A DNA stretch of 29,561 bases. Source: Oehlia diaphana (taxonomy: Eukaryota > Glomeromycota > Glomeromycetes > Glomerales > Glomeraceae). This document shows, one piece after another, positions 11,405 through 22,342 of the stretch; the stretch's first letter is position 1, and each line of letters opens with the position of its first letter. A model generated the notes under the pieces. That model saw nothing but the letters and a program-made list of their open reading frames with translations. It did no database searches and was not told where the DNA came from. The DNA lies in the NCBI GenBank assembly GCA_003833135.1, contig QZLH01000019.1, positions 1 through 29,561 on the forward strand. Reading direction: 5' to 3'. A program made the position numbers and the translations under genes.

Positions 11405-12050
11405 TTAATATTGCACTTTTTCATCATAAGAAAAAGGCTAAAAGAATGTATTATGTTTTTAATACAAAGACCAATTTAATTATTATTTTATTAATTAAAC
11501 TCAAATCAAATGTGAAAATCTTATCGAAAACTACTTGTATTTATACATTTTTAAGAAAATTATTTCTAATATCTACTATCTTTTCCTACTAGAAATTAGA
11601 AAATTTAAGGAAAATAAAGAAATTTATTATCATATGACTATCTTGTGACTAAACTAAACTATAAATAGTATTTTATTGGCTCATTATTTATCCATCAGTT
11701 AATTATTTATCTGTCAGTTAATTATTTATCTATTGTCGTCGATGTCTGCCACCTATCAGTAATAAAAGAAATTGCTCTACCATCTTTTATCTTAACAAAA
11801 CGTTAATATATTCTGCTTGGTTTAGATTTACATTAATACTTAACTTTTAAACTGTGATAACTCTTACCACAAAATTTCATCTTTATTCCCATTCATAAAT
11901 TACAATAGTTCTCAATACAAAGGTTTATATTTAGTTCTTTTCATAATTCACAATTAATAAAATAAATATTTATAAAAATTTAGAGTAAACCATATTACTT
12001 TTTATTAATATAATATTTTATTAATATTGTACTTTTTCATCATAAGAAAA
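11405..12050. repeat. Dispersed direct repeat, about 30 bp
   Basis: TTAATATTG(C/T)ACTTTTTCATCATAAGAAAA-type sequence occurs at 11405-11434 and 12021-12050 with one mismatch, and both copies continue to a shared AAAAGAAT. An imperfect CTTACCA...AAAATTTCA match lies upstream of each copy. This suggests an internal duplication of a few hundred bp. Confidence 0.5.
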
Positions 12051-12633
12051 CAGTATAAAAGAATCAGAATAATTATAAAATATGTTAAACTCAATTTTAT
12101 TAGGAACTGAACTTAGAACTAAAACTTCACTGTGAAATTCACCTTAAATTCCATTTCTTTTTGTATAATTTTTACAAATTTTTCTTCTTTTCTATATATT
12201 ATTTTTATATGCTATCTTTCTATTTTATGTTATTCTTATAATCTATTTTATATTTTTATGTTATCTTTCTGATGTTTTTTTTAATTCGCTATCTTATTTT
12301 CACCTTTCTTCTCCATTTTCATTTATTTTAACTATTATATATTATATTATAAAGAATTGTTCTATTGTAAAAATATCACCAAGAAAATATTTTTTCAAAA
12401 ATATTCTTAAAATAAATCTATTTTGTGACTCATAATTGTTCCTATTGATTATTCCTATTGATGAACTTGATAAACCAGTTATCATATTAGAATTCATCCC
12501 TATTGTTATAATAATCAATTTTCTAATTAATTCATCTGATTTTCATTAATCATTCAACAAATATTACATCATATAGATTATTCCATTTCCATATATTTTA
12601 TTTTTCTTTCCAATATGTTTTCTTGATTTTTAT

Positions 12634-12680
12634 CTTTTCTTTTCTTTTCTTTTCTTTTCATCTTTTTCTTTTCTTTTCTT
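12634..12680. repeat. CTTTT microsatellite
   Basis: A run of CTTTT units, interrupted once by CATCTTT. Confidence 0.8.
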
Positions 12681-13577
12681 ATCACTCTCATCTTGTAATA
12701 AATATTACATTATAAATATTATATCATATCACATGACCATCACGTGATCTATTATTATTATTGCATTATCATGTAACTTTTACGTGACCTCTTATCATAT
12801 GACTTACTAATATCTCATTATATCATGTGACTTTTACTATTCATCCACTCTTTACGGTCAAATCCAATATTTATTGTTACCATTTATATTTCTTTTAATA
12901 TCCATCTATTCTATATGATTAAGTCCAATATCTACTATTACACTGTCAGTTATTACAGTGGCAAAAATTATATTTAAATAAAGTACTATAAAAATAAGTT
13001 ACACAATATAAATAAATAGATTTTTAAATTTTTGAACTGTGTGATTTACTGTATAGGTGACAGCCACCATAATGATAAAAAAATCTTTGTATATTTGCAA
13101 AAATACATTATTTTTTAATATTATATATTAATATATTATAATATTTTGTTTTAAAAATAAGATATATTTTCATATACATTTATTCTTATATAATACAATT
13201 AGTTTTTTATAGTTTTTATAATTACACTTTCTATAATTGCACCTATTATGTAGTTTAATTCTAAGCTTATATGATCTCTAATTATTTTACTTCTATAAAT
13301 GTACACACTCTCTAAATACACTATTTTGAAAATTATGCATATAATTCCAAGAAATATGCAAATTATGAAGGTCTAATTGTATTAATAAAAAGTTTAAAAT
13401 TAGTTTTAAACTTAAAAAGATTTAAAACTAAATCAATAAAATCTAATTTTAAAAAATTGGTTTCAAAATACCAAATTTATTTAAAATATTTATTTGGTTA
13501 AATTAATATATAATTTTTTAAAAAATATTTTATTGCATATTCTTTAATTTTCTTTTATTTAAAAATTATATTATTAT

Positions 13578-15396
13578 TCATAAAGATTCCTTATCAATAT
13601 TACTTACACCCTTTTCTGATTTATAATTTAGCAAACATTTTGCAATTTGACTTCCAATTTTAGCATTGTTTTTTAATAATGAAATGTCTATAAAAATAAA
13701 TAAGATTAATATGATTATTATTAACTAATTATTTTGTATACATACTTGACTTTAAAGAATCCCCTTGTGTAATTTCATTAATTCTTTTAAGCAAAAATGG
13801 GGTTATATCTTTTCCACTAATTTCTCTAAAAATGTGTTAAAATGTTAAAACAATAAATCATTGCACATAAAATGGTTACAAAATAAACAATTATATATAC
13901 TTTGCTTCAGCTAAAGCAATACTTAATGCTTCCTGTATTTTATTAGCATCAGCAGCCTCATTTTCGGGTATTGGTACTGCTATAAGCATTCCGCTATTTA
14001 GTTGAAGTTGTATATTTGCATCTAAAAAACTTATTATTTAAATGTAAATCACTCATCAATTAAAAAAGTTTTATCCTAAAAAGATATACCTATTAGAGCA
14101 GCACACTCTTTTACAGTTTTCAAATTTGATGGACTCTAAAAAATAATAATAATAATAAATATTATTATCGCAATAATATCATCTGTTTCAAGAAAAGGAA
14201 ATTGTCTAACCAAATCGAAATTTAAAGCCCTTAAATACAAAACATTTACTTACCATAAATCCACTCCTTGGTGTAAAAAATGCTGGAAAATCTCTCGTTT
14301 CCCCAAATGTTGTTACTGATACACCTTGAGTTTCCTTACCAATTAAGAAATAAATGTTAATTATAATTGCTTAATATAATATTAAAGTCTAATTTCTCAC
14401 CAGATATTCCAAAGTTTTCTCAATATCCAATATTGATTTAACTCCCGCACACACAACGGCTACGGGAGTTCTTCCCAATTCAACCAAATCAGCACTTACA
14501 TCCATAGCTGTTTATAAAATAACGAGAATGAACACGTTTGATAATAATAATATTATTATTACACTTACATTGTTCTGCACCCCAATGAACGCCTCCTATG
14601 CCACCAGTAACAAACACTCTAATTCCTGCACGATGAGCTATAACCATTGTTCCGGAGACAGTTGTAGATCCTGTTAATCCCTAATTTAAAAAGAAATTAT
14701 CACCTAGTCTAGTCATTCCAGTACGCTCAAATACATAAATATGATTACCTGTGAAACAACATATGCAAGATCTCGACGAGAACTTTTTCTTGCTTTTTGT
14801 CCCATTTGTGCAAGTGTCTCTAATCCATTAGACGACAAACCTGTATAGGTTATAGGTTGAAATAACTTTAGATTCAATTATTGCTAGAATATAAAATCTT
14901 ATTATTGGTAAAGAACTTGCCTACATTAATTTTTCCATTTAAAATTGCTATAGTTGCAGGTATGCTCCCATTTTCTCTAATTATATTTTCAATTGCTACT
15001 GCTGCTTCCAAATTCTGAGGATATTGCATACCTTGAACAAATGGGAGAAGTTAAAAAGTATTTTTTATTTACGAGGAATTGTATATTTATACCATGACTT
15101 ATTACGGTAGATTCCAAAGCTACAAGGGGTTTATTTCCTTGTAAAGCTTCAAAGACTTCAGGACTGTAAACCCAGCTTTTATCTTCTAACGTGGACCTTG
15201 AGAAAACGCCATATCTTTTTAAACTTGAAGTAAGATATGGTTTATATAAAGGCTAAGGTAAAAAGAGACGGTTTGGCATAAGAAATTTTATAATAAAATT
15301 AATGATTTATCTAGTTACCAAAAAAGCTATTCTGTTTGTTGATTTTTCGAGAATACGAGAAATGCTTGTATTAAAAGAACGATATAATGTCGCCAT
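13578..15396 (-). CDS. psuG: Pseudouridine-5'-phosphate glycosidase (PsuG/IndA family), 11 exons, 365 aa
   Basis: Exons (minus): 15319-15396, 15093-15252, 14921-15031, 14749-14840, 14569-14680, 14401-14507, 14254-14334, 14090-14135, 13901-14021, 13746-13825, 13578-13687. The enzyme reversibly cleaves pseudouridine 5'-phosphate to uracil and ribose 5-phosphate, so it salvages pseudouridine from RNA turnover. Landmarks: [14 protein letters not shown] (E73, counterpart of catalytic Glu31 in E. coli), [66 protein letters not shown] (K208, the conserved lysine) and [13 protein letters not shown]. The first 45 or so residues ([16 protein letters not shown]...) are rich in Arg/Ser and lack acidic residues at the start, which fits a mitochondrial presequence. 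Intron 3 (14841-14920) has a GC donor (TAG|GCAAGT). There is no fused PfkB kinase domain as in many eukaryotes; the kinase step must be encoded elsewhere. Confidence 0.95.
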
Positions 15397-15526
15397 TTGA
15401 ATCCTAAAGAGAAAATCGAGATCGCGAAACTGATCGCGAAAAAATCACTATTTAGACAATTTTGGAGATATGTCACGTGATATAACAATAAAACACTGTG
15501 ATCATCAAGAAAATACAACAAAAAAA
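15397..15526. promoter_or_regulatory. Short bidirectional promoter: two GATCGCGAAA repeats and a TCACGTGA palindrome
   Basis: This 130-bp gap divides PsuG (-) from syntaxin-18 (+). It carries GATCGCGAAA at 15420-15429 and 15432-15441, a 12-bp-spaced direct repeat with an E2F/MBF-like TCGCGAAA core. It also carries the perfect palindrome TCACGTGA at 15473-15480, a bHLH-type E-box. Both are clear CG-containing islands in AT-rich DNA. Confidence 0.55.
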
Positions 15527-16908
15527 ATGGTCGACTTGACTTCAGAATTCAGAAAAATAGTCACTGAAATATTAAGTAATAATTCTACTTTAGAAAAAGA
15601 GAAAAAGAAACAACGTAATGATATATTGCCACCAGCTAAAAAGAATGCCAGAGAAGTACAAGACGAGTTTCTAAAAGAAGCTTACCGAATAGTAAGAATA
15701 ATCATCCACAGTCTTAACAAAGTGTATTTAAAATATTAAGTTTATTTTTGTTTCTGCGTCTACTTTTATTTAGGCTTTCCATATCAATAATTTAAAGATA
15801 TTTTTATTTTCAATTCGAAAAGCTTATTTAAATACTTCTTCGCGGCAGTTAAAACCTGTCTATAATTATCTTAGTCCATCTGCATCCGATAATAAAGATA
15901 AATTTTTTTTAACGAAATTTGATCCTTCTACAACTTTAACAGATAAAGAACGGGATGAAATTGATTTACATGCTAAAATTGTTATACAACAATGTTTAGA
16001 TCGAATCAAGAAATTGGAAGAGTCTGAACAAAGTAGGTTCAAATGTCGGATTTATCGAGTTTATCTTGTTAATTAATAAATATTATACTATTACAGAACG
16101 ACAAAATTCAATTATGAATAATACATGGAATAAACTTTTATCAACGGCTTTTTCGATTGAGCATGATATGTTGGCAGCCATTCGTAGTAGTATAACATGG
16201 TATTTAAATAAACGATTAACTGAAATATCAAAAATACAAAAAGACCAACAGGAAACTAGGATCATGAAAGAAATCGAAAAACGTGAGAGGTGAATATTTC
16301 AATCATTTATTTAAGTTATTTCCTAATTTTCAACAAGACTTAAATTTTGTGTTTAGTACATTATATAAGTCAGCTTCAATTAGGCCTTCTACTCCTTCAC
16401 TTCAAATGATTATAAATGAAGAAAAGGAGATATCGGAAAAAAATGATAGGGGATTAAATAGAGGTACAATAGGAGAAGAAGAGGATGATGAAATAGAACA
16501 AGGTTTAACAGCAGAACAAAAAATGATGTTGGAAATGGAAAATGAAACAATGATGAAAGAATTAGCTACTGCTCTGGAGCAAGTCAAGTGAGTTTATGGG
16601 CTTTATAGTAGGGAAATTCTTCATTCCATTAACCACTCTTCTATTTTTGTTTGTAATTTAATAGTCAAGCAGAAAAAGCATTATTAGAGATATCAAATTT
16701 ACAAACAGTTCTTTCAAATCATTTAGCAGTACAAACACAACAAACAGATAAATTATATGCTGAAGCTATTGCCACTACTGATAGAGTACAAGAAGGAAAT
16801 TTAATGTTGCATCAAGCAAGACAGAGAGCTTCTGATACGAGAAAATGGATTTTAATCTTTTTAATAATAGCTAGTTTCATTTTATTATTCTTGGATTGGT
16901 ACGATTAA
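15527..16908 (+). CDS. UFE1: Syntaxin-18/Ufe1 family Qa-SNARE, 5 exons, 363 aa
   Basis: Exons: 15527-15691, 15774-16032, 16097-16289, 16357-16587, 16665-16908. This is the ER-resident t-SNARE for Golgi-to-ER retrograde fusion. The N-terminal syntaxin-18 domain opens MVDLTSEFRKIV and contains DEFLKEAYRI and IRKAYLN. A charged linker with EQGLTAEQKMMLEMENE leads into the SNARE coiled coil (NLQTVLSNHLAVQTQQTDKL..., with Gln at the zero layer, then TDRVQEGN). It ends in a C-terminal tail anchor, WILIFLIIASFILLFL, and the family-typical DWYD end. An in-frame ATG at 15470 would add 19 residues, but it overlaps the TCACGTGA promoter palindrome and those residues match nothing in the family, so 15527 (aaaATGG) is preferred. 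Exon 3/4 joining is set by phase (GAG AG|T). Confidence 0.94.
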
Positions 16909-17188
16909 GATTATTATTCATAGTAGAATTTGCAAAAAAATATTTATTTATTTGTAATATAATATTCGGTAATTATAATGGATATTAATAATGATCGAAT
17001 TAAGAAATAGATCGATTTATCTGTATGAATATAAATACTTGAATTATTACACTTTATTAACATGTAATAACTTACTTCACGCAAAGCATTATCTACACTT
17101 ACATTAGTAAAAGAGTAAATATAAACAAAACTATAATCACCTCTGAACTATTATTTACTGATACTCCGATACGAAATAAAAAAATCCA

Positions 17189-18796
17189 TTAACCACTTGC
17201 TTCAGCTGATACCTCAGTTGATACAACTTCTTCTTTGATAGTATTATCACTTCCAGCAGCAGTTGAAGCAGTATTTGCTTTCTTTTTCTTCTTTTTCTTC
17301 GGTTTTCCAACACTAGTAGATAGTAATTGCAAAATTTCTTCATCTTCTAATTTTTTATCACTTTGAACTGTTTCTGGGTCATATAAGGTATCAGTGATTA
17401 TACTAGTTCCATTTTTAGTTAATAAAATTGTACTAAAGAATTGTGCAACAAATTCTCCTATAAAACGTAAAAATTTTTAATAAACATTTTAAAAAATATC
17501 TAATAAAGAAATTTTACGCTTGCCTTCTTTTTCTTGATAAACTTCATATGGAGCTACTAACGAATGTTTAGTACATTCAATTATGCCCATTTTAGCTTTT
17601 TTTTCGTCACTCAGAGCTCTTAAAGGAAATGGAAAACTTCCAAATGTTTGACTAATCTCATTATATACAAGACGAGAAGCTTTCAACTTCAATAAATAAG
17701 TTATATCGGTTTTTTTATACACTGTAACACGTTTAGTTGTTGGTTTAGGCTATATAAATTAAGAAAAGGTTAAAGAACATGATTTTATGGAAAAAATTCT
17801 CTAATAATACAACGTACCTTTCCTTCACCAGTAGAGATCAATATATCAACACCATATACTTCGTTCTCACCAAATTCTACTTTATCAACTTTCTGATTTT
17901 CATTCGGATTGAGAATGATTTGCTTCTTACCTTCAATATTATTTTTTTCTTGTTGATACGATAACATACCTATATTAAAATAGATTTTACGTTAAGGTTT
18001 CATCTAAAGAAAAAATCTTTGCATAATATTCACACCTTCCACAGAATTCGTATCGAAAGCTTTAGCAATTTTTTGTATTGTGTCAGTAACTTTCATATTG
18101 CCCGAACCAGGCTTTATCAATCTCAGCGCAGCTTCAGAAGCTAAATGAGCAGCTGTCAATAAATCCGCTCTGCGCCCTTTAACAGGATTCTCCTTTGATG
18201 CTCCAACAACAATTGTAGTGGCTACGATTGCTGCAAATCCGTCGATTTGTGTTCCCAACTGAATTTTTGCCACATCTCCATTCTTTAAAACTTCTGAACT
18301 ATCCGGATCGGACGGTAATGGAGAAAAATGACAAATAATATGATTCACTGATACACAAGTTGGAAATGCAATACCTAAACAAATCGAAAAGCAAATTTAA
18401 CAAGAAAAGTACATAATTTAAAATTAAAAAATTTTGTTACCTTTGGTAATATTTTTTGCTTTTGTAAAGAGAAGTTTTACATTCTCTTCAATTAAATTAT
18501 CGCCTTTTGCACAAAGATCAATAATCTTCACTCCATCCACAGCGGATTCGACTACCTTTTTGAGCACGCCTAAAAATATTTTGAAGAAGGTTTATTAAAT
18601 ATTCCCCCTTGTATTCTTATTATTGCCACTGTGATATTCTAGTTAAAGCGCTGTCTCCAAGCATGTGAATAAATCACAATTACTATTATATAAAACACGT
18701 ACAATTCGAAACTTCAGCTGCCATTTTATATTTATTAACAACTTCATCGTTTTCAATGGTTATTACTTCATTATCTTCTAAATCTTTATCCGCCAT
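17189..18796 (-). CDS. PA2G4: Ebp1/PA2G4-like protein (peptidase M24 fold, non-catalytic), 6 exons, 402 aa
   Basis: Exons (minus): 18703-18796, 18441-18569, 18036-18374, 17818-17969, 17524-17749, 17189-17457. Homologues (human Ebp1, fission-yeast Cdb4) bind the ribosome exit-tunnel side, rRNA and structured RNA, and link growth to translation. The methionine-aminopeptidase ('pita-bread') fold is recognised from VSVNHIICHFSPL, DVAKIQLGTQIDGF, RRADLLTAAHLASEAALRL, VYGVDILISTGEGK, ALSDEKKAKMG and EYNEISQTFG-like stretches. Metal ligands of true peptidases are missing; for example Gln stands in KIQLG where peptidases have Asp, so no protease activity is expected. The C-terminus carries a Lys-rich run (about residues 362-370), as in Ebp1, where the equivalent binds RNA. 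Intron 5 (17458-17523) needs a GC donor (GAAG|GCAAGC) to preserve the family sequence EGEFVAQF. It tails towards syntaxin-18 and is divergent from IMPACT-ERCC1. Confidence 0.95.
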
Positions 18797-18944
18797 TTTT
18801 CCTGCTTTTTAGTAAACAAGTATAACAAGAATAAAATTCCGTGTAGAACCCTATTTTGGTGCGAAAATCGATTTAAAAATTTACCATTATCTGATGATCT
18901 TAATTTAGCCTATCAGATTGTCTAATTACAACTTTTTCACAACC
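18797..18944. promoter_or_regulatory. 148-bp shared promoter of Ebp1 and IMPACT-ERCC1
   Basis: The two start codons face away from each other over 148 bp, so both 5' UTRs and promoters must be very compact. No distinct box was recognised. Confidence 0.45.
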
Positions 18945-20657
18945 ATGAATGAACACGAAATGCAAATTAATGAGGAAACTGCTACGACTGCCTCAAACCA
19001 ACAAGTAACCAACACTGAAACAAATAATGATACGCCATTAACTTTATTTCACAGTTCTAGTATAATAGATCGTAAAAGTAAATTTGTAGCACATGCGAAA
19101 AAAGTTCTAAGTAAAGAAGGGGCGGAATCATTTTGGAGAGAAGTACAAGCAACTGAAAAGGGAGCAACGCATAATATATTAGCCTTTCGTATACAACTTT
19201 CTGATGGAACTATCATAGAAGAATATAATGACGATGGAGAAACTTACGCAGGAAATCGTGTATTAACATTGTTAAAAACATTAGACGCAAAAAATGTTGT
19301 AGTAGTAGTTACAAGATGGTTTGGAGGTCAATTGTTGGGTCCGATAAGATTTGATCATATTTTAAAATGTTCAAGAGAAGTTTTAGATAAGGGATCATTA
19401 ATCAATACAAATAAACCTTTGACAAGTATTAATAAACGTGTTGGATATTCTACAAATTCTATTATTGTTAACGGATGTCAAGTATTTATATCCAAGAAAG
19501 ATTTTTCTTTTTAGCTATCATTAAGAGAGGGTTAATTCTGATTTTTATATGTATTCTTCTCTCTTTTGTAGAGAGGAAATCCTGTATTACAATTTATACG
19601 TAATGTACCTTGGGAATTTGGTGACATTGTACCTGATTACGTAGTAGGTCAAACAACTTGTGCTTTATTCTTAAGGTACATCAAAAAATTGTAAAGTTCA
19701 TTGATTTAACGCTTCATAAATGAATTTATGCGATTTTAAAATCTACTTTAGTCTTAGATATCATCGACTTCATCCTGAATATATTTACAATAGAATGGAT
19801 AAATTAGTACATTCATATATGTTAAGGATATTATTAGTTCTTGTTGACACAGTAAGGATTGTATAGTAATTTATTTCTAAAATTAAACTTTCTTCTCTAA
19901 TCTTTCATGTTTTTATGTTTTTTTAACAGGATAGTCATAAAGAATCTATAAGAGAACTTACAAAGATATGTGTTATAAATAATTTTACAATGATGTTATC
20001 TTGGAGGTAATTAATTTAATTTCTTATTTTTAAATGTAAAGATATAAGGTAAAAAATTTTTATTTATAGTTCAGAAGAAGCTGGTAGATATTTAGAAACA
20101 TATAAAGTCTTTGAGCACAAACCGCCTGATTTGATTATGGAAAAAATAGAAAATGATTATTTATCAAAAGTTAGTATATTCAAATTCAAATATTATATTT
20201 AACTAATTTACTAAAATTACTAAAATTGAATTTTTATTTATATATCATTTGAAAGCTAACACATTGTATGACACAAATTAGATTTGTTAACAAGACAGAT
20301 GTAGTTACTCTCGCATCCACATTTGGAGTATGTATTATTATCAATTACATACTATTAATGAGCGTATATTAAAATTATATCTCCAAATACTTGTAACTAT
20401 AGTCCTTAAAAAATATTATGGAAGCCACACCAGAAGATATGTCGATCTGTCCAGGAATTGGCGAACAAAAGGTAATAAATGGATTGAACAATAAAAACAA
20501 TAAAAAAAAGATTATTATTAAATATTCTGTATTTATTTAGGTAAAGAAAATACAAGATGCTTTTGAACAACCATTTTCTGTATTAAAAAAACGTAATAGT
20601 AGTAGTAAACATAAAGAAAAAGAAATAGTATTGAATGATGAACAAGATATTTTATAA
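18945..20657 (+). CDS. ERCC1: IMPACT-domain/ERCC1 fusion protein, 8 exons, 391 aa
   Basis: Exons: 18945-19481, 19572-19675, 19752-19851, 19930-20006, 20070-20169, 20256-20327, 20403-20471, 20541-20657. Residues 1-40 are a polar tail. Residues 41-152 form an IMPACT/YIH1 (UPF0029) domain: [31 protein letters not shown] and [18 protein letters not shown]. The same exon then runs straight into the ERCC1 start ([11 protein letters not shown]). Exon 2 continues [20 protein letters not shown], followed by [34 protein letters not shown] and the C-terminal helix-hairpin-helix pair ([29 protein letters not shown]). ERCC1 partners XPF nuclease in nucleotide excision and crosslink repair. IMPACT domains normally bind Gcn1 to restrain Gcn2. 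The first frame codon upstream of the ATG is TTG, so the start is 18945. Both halves are clear; the junction lies inside exon 1, so it is not a splice-model artefact. Confidence 0.94.
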
Positions 20658-20837
20658 TTTATAATATAATAGCAAAACAAATTTACATTAAATGAACAGA
20701 ATATAATATATCTTGAATTAAATATGCATATGCATTAAGTTAAATTTGCATTAATAATTAAAATCAAAATGAAAAATAATCCTATAACATTTCTCTCTTA
20801 TTTTTTGAACAAATATCAATACAAATTTTATTTTATT

Positions 20838-22342
20838 TTATTGCTTGACTAACTGTACAACATCTTCATCGTTAAGTACATGGGTTAATCCAACTTTTTG
20901 TGGTTGATGTTTAGCTGAGCTTCCCCATACCAATGCACTATTAAAAAAAAAATTGTTTAAAAATTCATAAAACAAAAGGTTTTCAAAATTTCCATCATTT
21001 AATTACTTACTATTTAAATTGTTTGACAATTCCTTTATGAATACTGTTACAAAAATCTTCAACTGTGCGTTGATTTTGTCTTAATACAACTGGTGCACTA
21101 TAATCAGGTAATTGACCTTTTGGTTTCGTGTAACTAAAAGTGAAAGAAAAAACAATACGTGAATAATTGAATAAATTAATGAAATGTAGTATTTTATTAC
21201 TTACATTCTAATTAAATTAAGATATTCCCACGTTTTATCTAATAACTCATCAAAATTCCACTCATGATGAGCTGAAATAGGAACTGCATGTGGAATTTTA
21301 TAAATCAAATCTAATTCTTCAATACTAATTTGATCGATCTACATAAACTTTCTTTAGTATAAGTTTGAAAAAATCTTCCTTAATCCATTAGAGACAGTGT
21401 ACCTTATTAAGAACATATATAGCAGGTATATAAATCCTTCCCTCAATCACATCAATTAAATCATCAACAGTAGCATCACATTTAAAATTAACATCAGCAT
21501 TGTGAATTCTATATTCACTCAATACAGCTTTGACTTGATCCAAATCTAGATTAGTTAAGGGTACTGTATTAGTCATATTAATACCACCTTTATCCTTTTT
21601 CTTAAAATAAATATTTGGTGGTTGTTTATTCAATCTTATCCCAAATCCTTCTAATTCTGTTTCGATGATTTTTTTATGTGTAAGCGGTTTCAATACATCT
21701 AGAACCAAAAAGATCAATGAACATGTTCGTGCTACCGCAATTACTTGACGGCCTCTACCACGACCGTCTTTAGCTCCTTCTACTATACCGGGTAAATCTA
21801 ATATTTGAATTTTTGCTCCTTTGTATTGTAATACTCCTGGTACTGTTGTTAATGTTGTAAATTCATAAGCTGCTACTGCTGAAAATGTTCCCGTTAATTT
21901 CGACATTAATGTAGATTTCCCTACTGATGGAAATCCAACAAATCCTATTCTTGCAACTCCCGTCTTTGCTACGTCAAAACCGACTACACAATAAAACAAT
22001 GGGTATTAATTGGTAGAAAATGTATTTACAAAACATGCTTTTTAGGTAATAAATATTCCTCACTCTGATTGTTGATAATAACGTACCACCACCCCCTCCT
22101 CCGCTTCCTCCTTGAGGTGTCATAAGTTCTTTACGTAATTTAGCTAACTTAGCTTTCAAAGTACCTAGATGGTACGATGTAGCTTTATTCTTTTGTGTAC
22201 GTGCCATTTCGGCTTCAACTTTTCAATAGTATTCCGAAAAAAAAAAAATATCAATATCTAAAACACTAACCATTTTTAAGCAATGAAAATTAATAATAAA
22301 ATGATACCAACTTTCTTTAATCTTGTCGACGATCGATGACAT
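20838..22342 (-). CDS. DRG1: Developmentally regulated GTP-binding protein 1 (DRG1/Rbg1), 6 exons, 366 aa
   Basis: Exons (minus): 22312-22342, 22087-22218, 21403-21983, 21205-21338, 21011-21133, 20838-20937. This Obg-superfamily GTPase associates with translating ribosomes (with a Dfrp1/Tma46 partner) and eases stalled elongation. It starts [24 protein letters not shown], a helix-turn-helix region typical of DRG1, followed by a Gly-rich linker. The G1 motif GFPSVGKS is at residues 71-78; then come TTLTTVPG (G2 region), DLPGIVEGA (G3), ALSEY...DADV-type insert, NKID across the exon 3/4 join (G4) and SAHH (G5). The C-terminal TGS domain runs from about 290 ([17 protein letters not shown]) to the end (DVVQLVKQ). 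Length equals that of human DRG1 within one residue. Intron 1 uses the unusual GTTGGT donor. It converges on ERCC1 with a 180-bp gap. Confidence 0.97.

Larger units (their letters stand above)
10950..13070. mobile_element. Possible decayed element bounded by 19-bp inverted repeats
   Basis: ATGGTAACTGTCACCTATA at 10950-10968 matches 17 of 19 positions of the reverse complement of 13052-13070. The repeats face each other across about 2.1 kb of AT-rich DNA without an intact ORF. No target-site duplication is visible next to the arms, so either the true ends lie elsewhere or the element is old. Confidence 0.4.
10335..13577. other. 3.2-kb gene-free AT-rich region with repeats
   Basis: No exon with coherent coding character was found on either strand; open frames here are short and of low complexity. 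The region holds a pair of inverted repeats (10950-10968/13052-13070), a direct repeat (11405-11434/12021-12050), an 18-19 bp tandem repeat near 11694-11731 (TCAGTTAATTATTTATCTG-like units), a CTTTT microsatellite and a cluster of CAYRTGAC-like hexamers. It is probably the remains of inserted elements. Confidence 0.6.

Noticed and set aside
11377..11592. 71-codon plus-strand ORF in the AT-rich region
   Set aside because: Lys/Ile/Leu-only composition typical of chance ORFs in AT-rich DNA, and it contains one copy of a direct repeat.
15470..15526. Upstream in-frame ATG for syntaxin-18
   Set aside because: Overlaps a promoter-type TCACGTGA palindrome and adds 19 residues that fit no family N-terminus; the start at 15527 was used.
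18918..18944. Earlier start of the IMPACT-ERCC1 frame
   Set aside because: The codon at 18918 is TTG, not ATG; the first ATG in frame is at 18945.
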